Below are positions 1-5,670 of a stretch of 8,050 bases of DNA, piece by piece (within the stretch, counting starts at the first letter, position 1; each line of letters begins with the position of its first letter). The position numbers and the translations under genes are program-made. A model generated the notes under the pieces. The model ran no database searches. It was given only the letters and a program-made list of their open reading frames with translations, and was not told the origin of the DNA. Source of the stretch: Deltaproteobacteria bacterium (GTDB taxonomy: Bacteria > Desulfobacterota > Syntrophia > Syntrophales > UBA2210); contig JAFGPZ010000016.1 of the NCBI GenBank assembly GCA_016935935.1, forward strand, positions 1 to 8,050, read 5' to 3'.

Positions 1-246
1 AAGTACCTCGCGCATTGTCTGTGCCTCGCTGCTCCGTCCCGACTCCTGTATGTGCGTATGGCAGTCAATCAGTCCGGGCATGACCGTCTTGTTCCGGGCA
101 TCATATATATCGTTATTATCGCGGGGCATTACAAATTCACTGCAGGGCACTATATCCACTATCTTTCCATTACTAATGGTGACTACTGCATCATCAATGA
201 ACCTGCCCATGCCATCAATAACCCGCCCGCCATATATTACTTGCAT
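1..246 (-). CDS. Amidohydrolase-superfamily metal-dependent hydrolase (COG1228-like), N-terminal part, truncated by window edge
   Basis: The gene starts at ATG 246 and stays open to base 1, giving 82 in-window codons. The N-terminus has the usual amidohydrolase form: a short beta-sandwich strand (MQVIYGGRVIDG), a second strand near residues 21-33, and MPGLIDCHTHI at residues 56-66. His63 and His65 form the HxH metal-binding pair that begins the TIM barrel. PGLIDCHTH fits imidazolonepropionase- or prolidase-like amidohydrolases better than true hydantoinases, which usually read PGGIDxHTH. Such enzymes hydrolyse C-N bonds in cyclic amides, imides or dipeptides; the substrate cannot be told from this fragment. 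Start 246 is chosen because AAAGGAGA (251-258) lies just upstream. An in-frame ATG at 261 is possible but has no good ribosome site. It lies 94 bases after the permease gene on the same strand, so it is probably the operon's last or a late gene. Confidence 0.85.
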   Translation of the reverse strand, partial: MQVIYGGRVIDGMGRFIDDAVVTISNGKIVDIVPCSEFVMPRDNNDIYDARNKTVMPGLIDCHTHIQESGRSSEAQTMREVL

Positions 247-250
247 ATCG

Positions 251-258
251 TCTCCTTT
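251..258 (-). promoter_or_regulatory. Shine-Dalgarno site deciding the amidohydrolase start
   Basis: AAAGGAGA sits 4 bases upstream of ATG 246. It lies inside the stretch that would be coding if the alternative ATG at 261 were used, so it supports the shorter protein. Confidence 0.6.
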
Positions 259-299
259 CATAGACCGTCCTTATACCAATTGTAGATTCTTTCACTCAT
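258..299 (-). CDS. Possible 13-residue micro-ORF before the amidohydrolase gene
   Basis: ATG at 299 opens a short frame encoding MSERIYNWYKDGL, ending in TGA at 258-260. It begins 41 bases after the permease stop. Its terminal TGA overlaps the alternative amidohydrolase ATG at 261 as ATGA, and the stop lies on the Shine-Dalgarno site for ATG 246. A ribosome finishing it would be placed on the downstream start, which is what a translational-coupling peptide would do. A G-rich stretch (GGGGC) precedes it, but this is not a strong ribosome site. A frame this short can arise by chance, so the call is tentative. Confidence 0.25.
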   Translation of the reverse strand: MSERIYNWYKDGL

Positions 300-340
300 G
301 CTGCCCCGATCCCCCGAAGAGGAAGCGAGACCTTTGTGCC

Positions 341-2218
341 TCAGGTCGTCCGTCTGCTTTTTGCTATATGATAGGCAACCATCACAATAAACAGTGCAAT
401 TCCTGTTACTCGCGTCACCATCAGGGGTGAAATCAGCAATATAGCCGTCCCCATGAACAACAGCCTCTCGATTATGTTGAGGGGAATTCGCAGTATGCCC
501 ATAATGGAAACGGAAGAACAGTATAATCCAATGGCAAGTGAAATCATGGAAAAGATAAATATTTTCCACTTAAAATTGAGCAGCAGGATTTCGGGATTAT
601 AGACAAACATGTAGGGCAGCAACAGCCCCGCAGAGGCCAGTAGCAACCCCGTCAGTGCCACCCGTGTGGGGGAACACCGTGCAATGGCTGCAGCCGTGTA
701 GGATGTTAGGGCCACGGGAGGAATGACGGCCGACAGCGTTCCGAAATAGAAAACGAAAAAATGACTCGCCAGTCTGTCGACACCCATCATTATGAGAGCC
801 GGCGCCGCAATGGTGACAGTGATCATATAGCAGGCCGGACCGGGGAGTCCCATCCCCAGGATGATTGCCGTCACCATACAGAGTATGAGGGCAAGATAGA
901 GGTGATTTCCAGCAAGGCTTACAATATTCTGCCCGATGACCTGGCCGATTCCCGTCATCCCCACGGCACCGATGATAAACCCGACGATGCCGCATATGGT
1001 GGCTATCTCGACGGCATTGACAGCCCCCTCGCTGAGAGCCTCAAAGATCTCCTTAAAGGACATGCGCGTGTTTTTTCGGAAGCTCGATACCGCAAGCAGT
1101 GATATGATGCCGTAGAAGGCCGCCATAAGCGGGCTGAACCCGATGAGCAGGATAATGATAATGAGAATCAGCGGAATGAGCATGTGCCCCCTTTCCATCA
1201 GGACTTTCTTAAGGGAGGGGAGCTGACTCTTAGGCAACCCGGTGAGTCCCCACTTAAGGGCACCGAGATCTATCATGATGTAAATGGTAAAATAGTACAG
1301 GAATGCAGCGGGGAATGCGGCATACATGATAGTCTTGTAAGGCACCCCCAGAAAGGAACACATAATGAACGCGGCGGCTCCCATGATGGGCGGCATCAGG
1401 ATACCTCCCGTCGAGGCCACGGCCTCGACTGCGCCGGCAAAGTAAGGTTTGTAGCCGATATCCTTCATCAGTGGTATGGTAAATGACCCCGTCGTGACGA
1501 CATTGGCCTGCGAGCTGCCGCTGATGGTACCGGTGAGGGCGCTGGCAAAGATGGCAACCTTGGCGGGACCTCCCCGGCGGTTGCCGGCGATGGCCGATGC
1601 CAGATCGTTAAAGAACTCGGATGCTTTGGTCTTTGTAAGAAAGCTGGAAAAGAGTATAAACATGAATATGTAACTGGAAGAAACCATGGTGGCAACACCG
1701 AGAATCCCTTCATCGGTCATCGTCATGCGCGTGATGATCCGCGTTACAGTGAAGCCTTGATGGGCCAGCATATCGGGGAAATAGGGCCCCAGATAAGTGT
1801 AGGCAAGAAAGGCAACGGCAAGAATCGTTATCACGTAGCCGACACATCTCCGCGAGGCCTCTATGAGAAGTACCATAAAGAGGAGGCCGTAAGCATAATC
1901 TGCCATTATGGGGCGAAAGGCGGATTCAATGAGGCGGCCGTAAATAACGACAAAATATACCCCCACCCCGATGCTCAGGAAACACAGGATCCAGTCGATA
2001 CGGGAGGGTGCATCCTGGGGAGACCGATCATTGAAGGGACGCATCAAAAACCCCATACCCATAAGCAGAGCCAGATGGAGTGCATTTTTCTTTACAATGA
2101 CTATGAGACCGAAACTATTGAACCATATGTGCCCCAGAGATACCACGGCGGCAAATACGGCAAACCAGAGAGCTAGTTTCCCGTGAAAGGATCGAGATTT
2201 GTGCACCTTAATTTTCAT
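341..2218 (-). CDS. TRAP transporter permease, fused DctQM type (TAXI-TRAP family, TIGR02123-like)
   Basis: This is a polytopic inner-membrane protein of 625 residues from ATG 2218, a normal length for fused small-plus-large TRAP permeases. The first ~155 residues form a DctQ-like block with several hydrophobic helices, ending in the typical RRCVGYVITILAVAFLAYT region. The rest is the DctM transport domain. Its signatures are GTISGSSQANVVTTGSFTIP (about 230-249) and EAVASTGGILMPPIMGAAAF (about 265-284), the first substrate/Na+-site hairpin, with a second repeat near ILGMGLPGPACYMI. With its binding protein it would drive sodium- or proton-coupled uptake of an organic acid or amide from the periplasm. 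The start is placed at ATG 2218 because GGGGA (2224-2228) lies 5 bases upstream. The in-frame ATG at 2236 adds six residues but has no ribosome site. It follows the TAXI binding-protein gene after a structured 189-base gap. Confidence 0.95.
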   Translation of the reverse strand: MKIKVHKSRSFHGKLALWFAVFAAVVSLGHIWFNSFGLIVIVKKNALHLALLMGMGFLMRPFNDRSPQDAPSRIDWILCFLSIGVGVYFVVIYGRLIESAFRPIMADYAYGLLFMVLLIEASRRCVGYVITILAVAFLAYTYLGPYFPDMLAHQGFTVTRIITRMTMTDEGILGVATMVSSSYIFMFILFSSFLTKTKASEFFNDLASAIAGNRRGGPAKVAIFASALTGTISGSSQANVVTTGSFTIPLMKDIGYKPYFAGAVEAVASTGGILMPPIMGAAAFIMCSFLGVPYKTIMYAAFPAAFLYYFTIYIMIDLGALKWGLTGLPKSQLPSLKKVLMERGHMLIPLILIIIILLIGFSPLMAAFYGIISLLAVSSFRKNTRMSFKEIFEALSEGAVNAVEIATICGIVGFIIGAVGMTGIGQVIGQNIVSLAGNHLYLALILCMVTAIILGMGLPGPACYMITVTIAAPALIMMGVDRLASHFFVFYFGTLSAVIPPVALTSYTAAAIARCSPTRVALTGLLLASAGLLLPYMFVYNPEILLLNFKWKIFIFSMISLAIGLYCSSVSIMGILRIPLNIIERLLFMGTAILLISPLMVTRVTGIALFIVMVAYHIAKSRRTT

Positions 2219-2316
2219 TAGATTCCCCACAACCATTAATCATATCTACACTTGATTGTTACAGGCGACAGATGACATACAGATCCCGCCGCATTCTCGA
2301 CGGAGCAAACAACAGA

Positions 2317-2347
2317 GTGCCCGAGAAGAACGACTCTTCTCGAGCAC
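2317..2347 (-). terminator. Strong intercistronic stem-loop between binding-protein and permease genes
   Basis: On the minus-strand transcript, GUGCUCGAGAAGA pairs with UCUUCUCGGGCAC around a 5-base loop. This gives 13 contiguous pairs including one U-G wobble. The plus-strand copy would have a C-A mismatch at that position, so the structure fits the operon's direction. The downstream stretch is UCUGUUGUUUG, only partly U-rich. It could act as a leaky terminator that lowers permease expression relative to the binding protein, or as a 3' barrier protecting the upstream message. The role is inferred. Confidence 0.6.
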
Positions 2348-2385
2348 CATGTCCGTTGTGCATCACCATATGTTACATGGGATGC

Positions 2386-2403
2386 CATAATAATCTGATT
2401 ATG
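2386..2403 (-). repeat. AT-rich hairpin just past the binding-protein stop
   Basis: CATAAT (2386-2391) and ATTATG (2398-2403) form a 6-pair stem with a 6-base loop, 4 bases after the TAG of the TAXI gene. It is weak alone and not followed by a U tract. With the stronger stem at 2317-2347 it makes two hairpins in a row between binding protein and permease. Confidence 0.35.
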
Positions 2404-2407
2404 ATGA

Positions 2408-3418
2408 CTATTTCATTTCCGGTGGAATAAGATTATCCGGAATAGTCAACCCGTGTTCCTTATAAAACTTGACGGCACCCGCATGAAGCGGAGCCCCGGC
2501 AAGACCGATAATTGCCTGAGGAACCGACAGAAATGTAAGGGAGTGGTGCTGTCCCTGCAGGGTCTTCAACTGCTTGTCATAGATTGCCTCCAGCATCTTG
2601 TAGACGATTTCATCCGATACTTCAGGACGTGCCATGAAGGCGCACTTCATTGCGGCTGTATTGATATCCTTATCCTGGTTGGGATAGGTCTCCTTCGGAA
2701 TGGTTCCTCTGAAGAAAAAGGGAGCCGTCTTTTTCAGATTGGCAAATCTTTCCTGACTAATATCAAGAATTTCTACTTCGACTCTGCTTGCAAATGCCTG
2801 GGTAACGGCACTAGTCGGGATACCGCCGGCACCGTAGAAGGCGCTGATCAGCCTGTTCTGAAGGGCCTGAGCGGAGTCGCCATAGCTCAGATATTCTGGC
2901 TTTATATCGTCAAAGGTGAGGTTTGCCAGTGCTTTTAAAATAATCGGACCATAGAAGGTACCGCCACCAGCCGGAGGTCCGACTGCGACTTTCTTGCCCT
3001 TTAGGTCATCCCAGGAATTGATACCGGAATCCTTTCTGACTACAATCTGAACAAACTCGGGCCACATTGCCGTTATATATCGAATATTCTTGACCGCTTT
3101 TCCCTCGAATTTCTGAAGTCCCTCATAGGCAAAATTAGTGGGAGCACACCCGGCAAAGGCCAACTGCGTTTCTTTGCTTCTGATCATTTCCAGATTTTCC
3201 AGACTGCCTCCGGAACTCTGGGCCGCCCATTTATAGCCGCTGTCCTTCAGCGTTTTGTTAAAGGTATCGGCAAACATGGTACCAACGGCATAAAAGGTCC
3301 CCGCCGTTCCGCCGGTGACGATGGTTAGAAATTCTGTCTTTGCAACTGCCCCACCTACCTGAAACAGACAGATCACACTAAAAATAACAATGACACTCAA
3401 AAAACGTTTTTTACTCAT
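2408..3418 (-). CDS. TRAP transporter TAXI-family solute-binding protein (periplasmic)
   Basis: This is a 336-residue secreted binding protein, the usual TAXI length. From ATG 3418 the first ~26 residues form a signal peptide: KKR, a hydrophobic core (FLSVIVIFSVICLF), then a signal peptidase I-like site after VGGAVA. The mature protein opens with the family hallmark GGTAGTFYAVG (36-46), followed by QSSGGSLENL (67-76), a ligand-cleft segment. It also has the typical PPAGGGTFYGP and GDSAQALQN regions. TAXI proteins deliver ligands to fused DctQM permeases such as the one encoded next; glutamate-like and other small carboxylates are known ligands in the family, but this one is undetermined. The start is fixed by AGGAG (3425-3429) 6 bases upstream; the in-frame ATG at 3445 has no such site. 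A 33-codon frame and an RNA pairing cluster precede it. Confidence 0.95.
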   Translation of the reverse strand: MSKKRFLSVIVIFSVICLFQVGGAVAKTEFLTIVTGGTAGTFYAVGTMFADTFNKTLKDSGYKWAAQSSGGSLENLEMIRSKETQLAFAGCAPTNFAYEGLQKFEGKAVKNIRYITAMWPEFVQIVVRKDSGINSWDDLKGKKVAVGPPAGGGTFYGPIILKALANLTFDDIKPEYLSYGDSAQALQNRLISAFYGAGGIPTSAVTQAFASRVEVEILDISQERFANLKKTAPFFFRGTIPKETYPNQDKDINTAAMKCAFMARPEVSDEIVYKMLEAIYDKQLKTLQGQHHSLTFLSVPQAIIGLAGAPLHAGAVKFYKEHGLTIPDNLIPPEMK

Positions 3419-3424
3419 TCCTCG

Positions 3425-3431
3425 CTCCTTT
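3425..3431 (-). promoter_or_regulatory. Shine-Dalgarno site deciding the TAXI start
   Basis: AAAGGAG lies 6 bases before ATG 3418 and inside the nine-codon extension that would be coding from ATG 3445. It therefore favours the shorter protein, whose signal peptide is more typical. Confidence 0.7.
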
Positions 3432-3448
3432 CTTTTTGTTACCAATTT

Positions 3449-3510
3449 GAGAGAACCCTCACATTCATGCCGGGTTCTTCACTGCATTGAAACCCTGAAA
3501 AGGGTCTCTC
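3449..3510 (-). promoter_or_regulatory. Leader RNA with mutually exclusive pairings upstream of the TAXI gene
   Basis: Four segments occur in transcript order: 1 (3510-3501, GAGAGACCCU), 2 (3496-3491, AGGGUU), 3 (3478-3472, AGAACCC) and 4 (3459-3449, AGGGUUCUCUC). Segment 1 can pair with 2 (5 pairs, UUUC loop) while 3 pairs with 4 (7 pairs). Alternatively 1 pairs with 4 (10 pairs, one bulge), enclosing 2 with 3 (5 pairs). Segments 1 to 3 lie inside the small frame 3465-3566 and segment 4 lies after its stop, the geometry expected if translation chooses the fold. No U tract follows segment 4, so an effect on translation or stability is likelier than classical termination. The role is inferred. 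Confidence 0.35.
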
Positions 3511-3566
3511 TTAAATAGTACCCCTGAGTACCGGCACAGCAGGAACAAATATACCCTGCGGCACAT
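3465..3566 (-). CDS. Small 33-residue ORF or leader peptide upstream of the TAXI gene
   Basis: ATG 3566 is preceded by AGGAGGG (3572-3578) with a 5-base spacer, one of the best ribosome sites in the window. It begins 70 bases after the M20 hydrolase stop and ends in TGA 47 bases before the TAXI start. The product begins MCRRVYLFLLCRYSGVLF, a basic N-terminus followed by a short hydrophobic stretch, and ends in a polar tail with KRDPFQG. I recognise no family. The ribosome site and position inside the operon argue for translation, either as a regulatory leader peptide or as a small membrane-associated protein. The sense of the coding cannot be tested from one sequence. Confidence 0.4.
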   Translation of the reverse strand: MCRRVYLFLLCRYSGVLFKRDPFQGFNAVKNPA

Positions 3567-3636
3567 TACAACCCTCCTCTTGACACCGAACAGACCCGCA
3601 CATGTCCCGCGCTGATATCAAACGTTGTGACCTTCG

Positions 3637-4881
3637 CTACTTGACGGCCAGATGTAACAAGGCTTCGGCCAGCACGTTGACGCCCTTCCTGAGGTCTTCC
3701 ATATCGGTCCATTCACGGGGATCGTGTCCGATCCCATCCTTGCTCGGCAGAAAAATCATGCCAGCCGGAGCGATATTCTGCATATGCAGCGCATCATGAC
3801 CCGCCCTGCTGGGCATCACCAGATAGGGATAGTTTCTCTTCTCGGCACACTGGCGCAGTATCTCAATAATTTCAGGAGATACTTCTCGAGAGGTATCCTG
3901 GACGATTTGCTCTATCTCTACATCCACTGATCGGTTCTGGCATATCGTACGAATAGCCTCGACGATCTCGGCAGCAGGTATTTCCTTTGAGAAATGGGCC
4001 CGTCCGCGGACTTCGACGAGAATCTGGACATGCCCGGGGATGGCGTTGACCATGCCAGGTTGACACTCTATGACTCCCACGGTGGCTACGACGTCACGAT
4101 CGCTGTATTCATTGGCAATTCGTTCCACCGCCAGAATCGCTTCGGACGCGGCGGTCAGGGCATCCCGTCGTCCCTTCATGGGCGTGGCACCTGCATGATC
4201 TGCCTGTCCCAGAAAGGTTACCCTATATCTCGTGCTGGCCACGATATCGGTTATGATCCCTATGGGAATCTTCTTTTCATAAAGTACCGATCCCTGTTCA
4301 ACGTGCAGTTCAATCAGTGCCTTTATCTTCTGGGGATCATATATCGGTATGTGAAATTTACTTGTATCTATCCCTATCTCTTCAAAAGCCTGCTGTAAAG
4401 TTCTTCCCTGACCGTCGGTACGTTCCAGAAGGGTTGAATCGGTAAATTCTCCGGCAACGATACGGCTCCCCAGGCAGGTCGTGTCAAAATGACTGGGCTC
4501 TTCTGCAAGAAAAGATACCGCCTCCAGTGAATGCTCGGTCTCAATACCCGCATCTGCCAGGGCCCGCAGGGCCTCAATGGCTGCTATGATCCCTGCGGCC
4601 CCGTCAAATCTTCCGCCGTTTTCGACCGAATCGGAATGGGAGCCCGTCAACACCGGCGGTAGTTCGGGTCTTTTGCCCCTCCGCGTGCCATGAATATTTC
4701 CTCCGATATCTACCCATGTATCCAAGCCGGCATCCTTCATCAGACCAACAATGAAGTCCCGTCCTTTCCTATCCGTCTCGGTGAAGGACCGACGCGTAAC
4801 TCCTCCGTCGGCCGTTTCACCGATCTTTCCCAAGGCCATCAAATCTCTCTCAATGCGTGCCACATCTGCTTCTATCTTCAC
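3637..4881 (-). CDS. M20-family Zn-dependent amidase: N-carbamoyl-L-amino-acid hydrolase / allantoate amidohydrolase type
   Basis: This cytoplasmic dinuclear metallo-amidase of about 414 residues matches the usual ~410 for the hydantoinase/carbamoylase group (HyuC, AmaB, AllC). Residues numbered from GTG 4881 are: GSHSDSVENGGRFDG with His82, Asp84 and Asp93; the LAEE acid pair Glu127-Glu128; ELHVEQG with His193; QADHAGATPM with His229 in the dimerisation lid; PSRAGHDA (357-364); and GIGHDPREWTD with His386. The family removes carbamoyl or acyl groups from ureido or amide substrates, releasing amino acids. Segment EEPSHFDTTCLGSR departs from the commoner EEGSRF-type sequence, so the substrate may differ. 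The nominal start is a GTG. I chose 4881 because AGGTGG lies 5 bases upstream; GTG 4890, directly after an in-frame TAG, is the other option. It is probably the first operon gene. Confidence 0.93.
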   Translation of the reverse strand: MKIEADVARIERDLMALGKIGETADGGVTRRSFTETDRKGRDFIVGLMKDAGLDTWVDIGGNIHGTRRGKRPELPPVLTGSHSDSVENGGRFDGAAGIIAAIEALRALADAGIETEHSLEAVSFLAEEPSHFDTTCLGSRIVAGEFTDSTLLERTDGQGRTLQQAFEEIGIDTSKFHIPIYDPQKIKALIELHVEQGSVLYEKKIPIGIITDIVASTRYRVTFLGQADHAGATPMKGRRDALTAASEAILAVERIANEYSDRDVVATVGVIECQPGMVNAIPGHVQILVEVRGRAHFSKEIPAAEIVEAIRTICQNRSVDVEIEQIVQDTSREVSPEIIEILRQCAEKRNYPYLVMPSRAGHDALHMQNIAPAGMIFLPSKDGIGHDPREWTDMEDLRKGVNVLAEALLHLAVK

Positions 4882-5080
4882 GTCATCCACCTATCTATAA
4901 GGAAATATATACTATTACAATTGTATCAGCAGTTACAGTCTCGCCAGCAACAGGCGGGTTCGATTGATTAACTGTCGGAATGCAGTCCCTCACAGAGAGA
5001 CCACCTGCATGAGCTCCCCACCATCGACACCCCGCGCTGAGAAGATGCCTTACACTGACCGGCACATGATCAATGGCCAC

Positions 5081-5109
5081 CCTATACCCATTCCTTAGAA
5101 CCAAGTCAA
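5081..5109 (-). promoter_or_regulatory. Candidate sigma70 promoter for the hydrolase-transporter operon
   Basis: On the minus strand TTGACT (5104-5109) and TATAGG (5081-5086) are separated by exactly 17 bases, matching consensus at 5 of 6 and 4 of 6 positions. Transcription would begin near 5074 and give a leader of roughly 190 bases before the M20 hydrolase start. The assignment rests only on motif match and position. Confidence 0.4.
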
Positions 5110-5123
5110 GAAATAATAAATTC

Positions 5124-5136
5124 CATCATTTTGATG
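5124..5136. promoter_or_regulatory. Palindrome upstream of the operon promoter (possible activator or repressor site)
   Basis: CATCA-TTT-TGATG is a perfect 5-3-5 palindrome ending 15 bases upstream of the -35 box of the minus-strand promoter candidate. That is where an activator or upstream operator would bind. No regulator gene is in the window. Confidence 0.3.
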
Positions 5137-5213
5137 CAACGGTGTCATGCAGAACGGCGCCCGGGGGAAACTTAGCGTTAGAGGGGACGCGATCTGCTCC
5201 TCAGTCCCGGCAG

Positions 5214-5259
5214 GTCTTCACCAGTTAATTGGTAAGGCGTTGCTTCTTGGTGGCGAGAC
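5214..5259. repeat. Inverted repeat with inner near-palindrome
   Basis: GTCT (5214-5217) plus CACCA (5219-5223) pair with TGGTG (5248-5252) plus AGAC (5256-5259), a stem with one small internal loop. Inside its left arm ACCAGTTAATTGGT (5220-5233) is palindromic except for one base pair. It could be an RNA structure on either strand or an operator; I see no family match. Confidence 0.25.
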
Positions 5260-5379
5260 TATTTGAAGATAAAATTTGATTGTCAAGAGGATTTTAGAAG
5301 CAAATGCTGAGTAATTATAAATCATTAAGCAGTAGATTACAGTAACGTTGATCTTTTGATAAATCGGACTCAATTTTTG

Positions 5380-5409
5380 TTGACTTTCCCACCGTAGAGG
5401 AAATATTAA
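5380..5409 (+). promoter_or_regulatory. Candidate plus-strand promoter 1
   Basis: TTGACT (5380-5385) and TATTAA (5404-5409) are separated by 18 bases in AT-rich DNA, about 270 bases upstream of the macro gene. It would give a long leader running through the inverted repeats and short frame described below. Confidence 0.3.
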
Positions 5410-5448
5410 GTAGTTTTAAGACATAAATATCCGGTACGTCTCAAAAAC

Positions 5449-5470
5449 ATCGTATTCTAAGCGTTACGAT
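5449..5470. repeat. Inverted repeat ATCGTA / TACGAT
   Basis: Perfect 6-base arms at 5449-5454 and 5465-5470 flank a 10-base centre. The arm-to-arm distance of 16 bases places the half-sites about 1.5 helical turns apart. The left arm overlaps AACATCG (5446-5452), which recurs in the palindrome before the macro gene. Confidence 0.3.
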
Positions 5471-5529
5471 TAGATTTATTGACTTCGATATTCCGGTTCA
5501 CGACACAGAACTTCATCGCTGGGAAAAGG

Positions 5530-5557
5530 TTGACAATGTTCATCTGCAATGTATGTT
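5530..5557 (+). promoter_or_regulatory. Candidate plus-strand promoter 2
   Basis: A consensus TTGACA (5530-5535) and TATGTT (5552-5557, 4 of 6) are separated by 16 bases. A start near 5564 would give a leader of about 115 bases for the macro gene. If used, it conflicts with translation of the short frame beginning at 5536, so one of the two calls is probably wrong. Confidence 0.35.
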
Positions 5558-5607
5558 GTGGAATACCTAATTGCCTTATATTAAATGTTACCAAAGGGGG
5601 TGAATAA
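5536..5607 (+). CDS. Possible 23-residue Cys-rich small ORF upstream of the macro gene
   Basis: ATG 5536 is preceded by AAAAGG (5524-5529) at a 6-base spacing and runs to TAA 5607. The peptide begins MFICNVCCGIPNC and carries four cysteines in its first 13 residues (positions 4, 7, 8 and 13), followed by an aliphatic tail ending in KGGE. The frame is open back to 5461, so it could also be the end of a decayed gene. No family is recognised. The same bases form promoter candidate 2, so translation is uncertain. Confidence 0.22.
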   Translation: MFICNVCCGIPNCLILNVTKGGE

Positions 5608-5628
5608 AAAGGGTCGTTGACTCATAAT

Positions 5629-5654
5629 TCGATGTTACCTAACATCGACTTTTT
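5629..5654 (+). promoter_or_regulatory. 20-base palindrome plus T5 in the macro-gene leader (attenuator-like hairpin or operator)
   Basis: TCGATGTTA-CC-TAACATCGA (5629-5648) has perfect 9-base arms. As RNA it gives an 8-pair stem with an ACCU loop, followed after one C by five U residues (5650-5654). The ribosome site begins at 5657, so no promoter fits between them and transcripts of the macro gene must pass through this element. It could be a conditional terminator or a DNA operator. The stem has only three G-C pairs, which makes an operator at least as likely. Confidence 0.5.
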
Positions 5655-5656
5655 AT

Positions 5657-5670
5657 AGGAGGAGGAGGGA
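5657..5670 (+). promoter_or_regulatory. Extended Shine-Dalgarno tract of the macro gene
   Basis: AGGAGGAGGAGGGA, three overlapping copies of AGGAGG, lies 7-8 bases before ATG 5678. It is the strongest ribosome site in the window and fixes the start. It implies high translation once message is made, consistent with control acting at the palindrome just upstream. Confidence 0.8.

Noticed and set aside
258..569. 103-codon minus-strand frame overlapping the end of the permease gene
   Set aside because: Its upstream part is an out-of-frame reading of the permease. Only the last 13 codons after ATG 299 lie outside that gene, and those are listed separately.
761..1102. Plus-strand frame of 113 codons inside the permease gene
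   Set aside because: It lies antisense to a clear TRAP permease with intact motifs and has low-complexity His/Arg/Asp content typical of a shadow frame.
3525..3540. Direct repeat GGTACT (minus strand) and GTAC/GTAC inverted repeat
   Set aside because: The copies are only 4-6 bases long and lie within the small-frame coding stretch; the chance level is too high.
3994..4398. Plus-strand frame of 134 codons inside the M20 gene
   Set aside because: It is antisense to well-conserved metallo-amidase coding sequence and has no protein motif of its own.
4950..4975. GGGTTCGATT resembling a tRNA T-arm
   Set aside because: No acceptor stem, anticodon arm or CCA end could be built around it on either strand.
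4895..5104. 69-codon minus-strand frame upstream of the M20 gene, starting TTG
   Set aside because: It has no ribosome site, its start overlaps the -35 box of the best promoter candidate, its composition is odd and no motif is recognised. It is probably chance openness in the leader.
5479..5484. A third TTGACT as a -35 box
   Set aside because: No acceptable -10 sequence lies 16-18 bases downstream.
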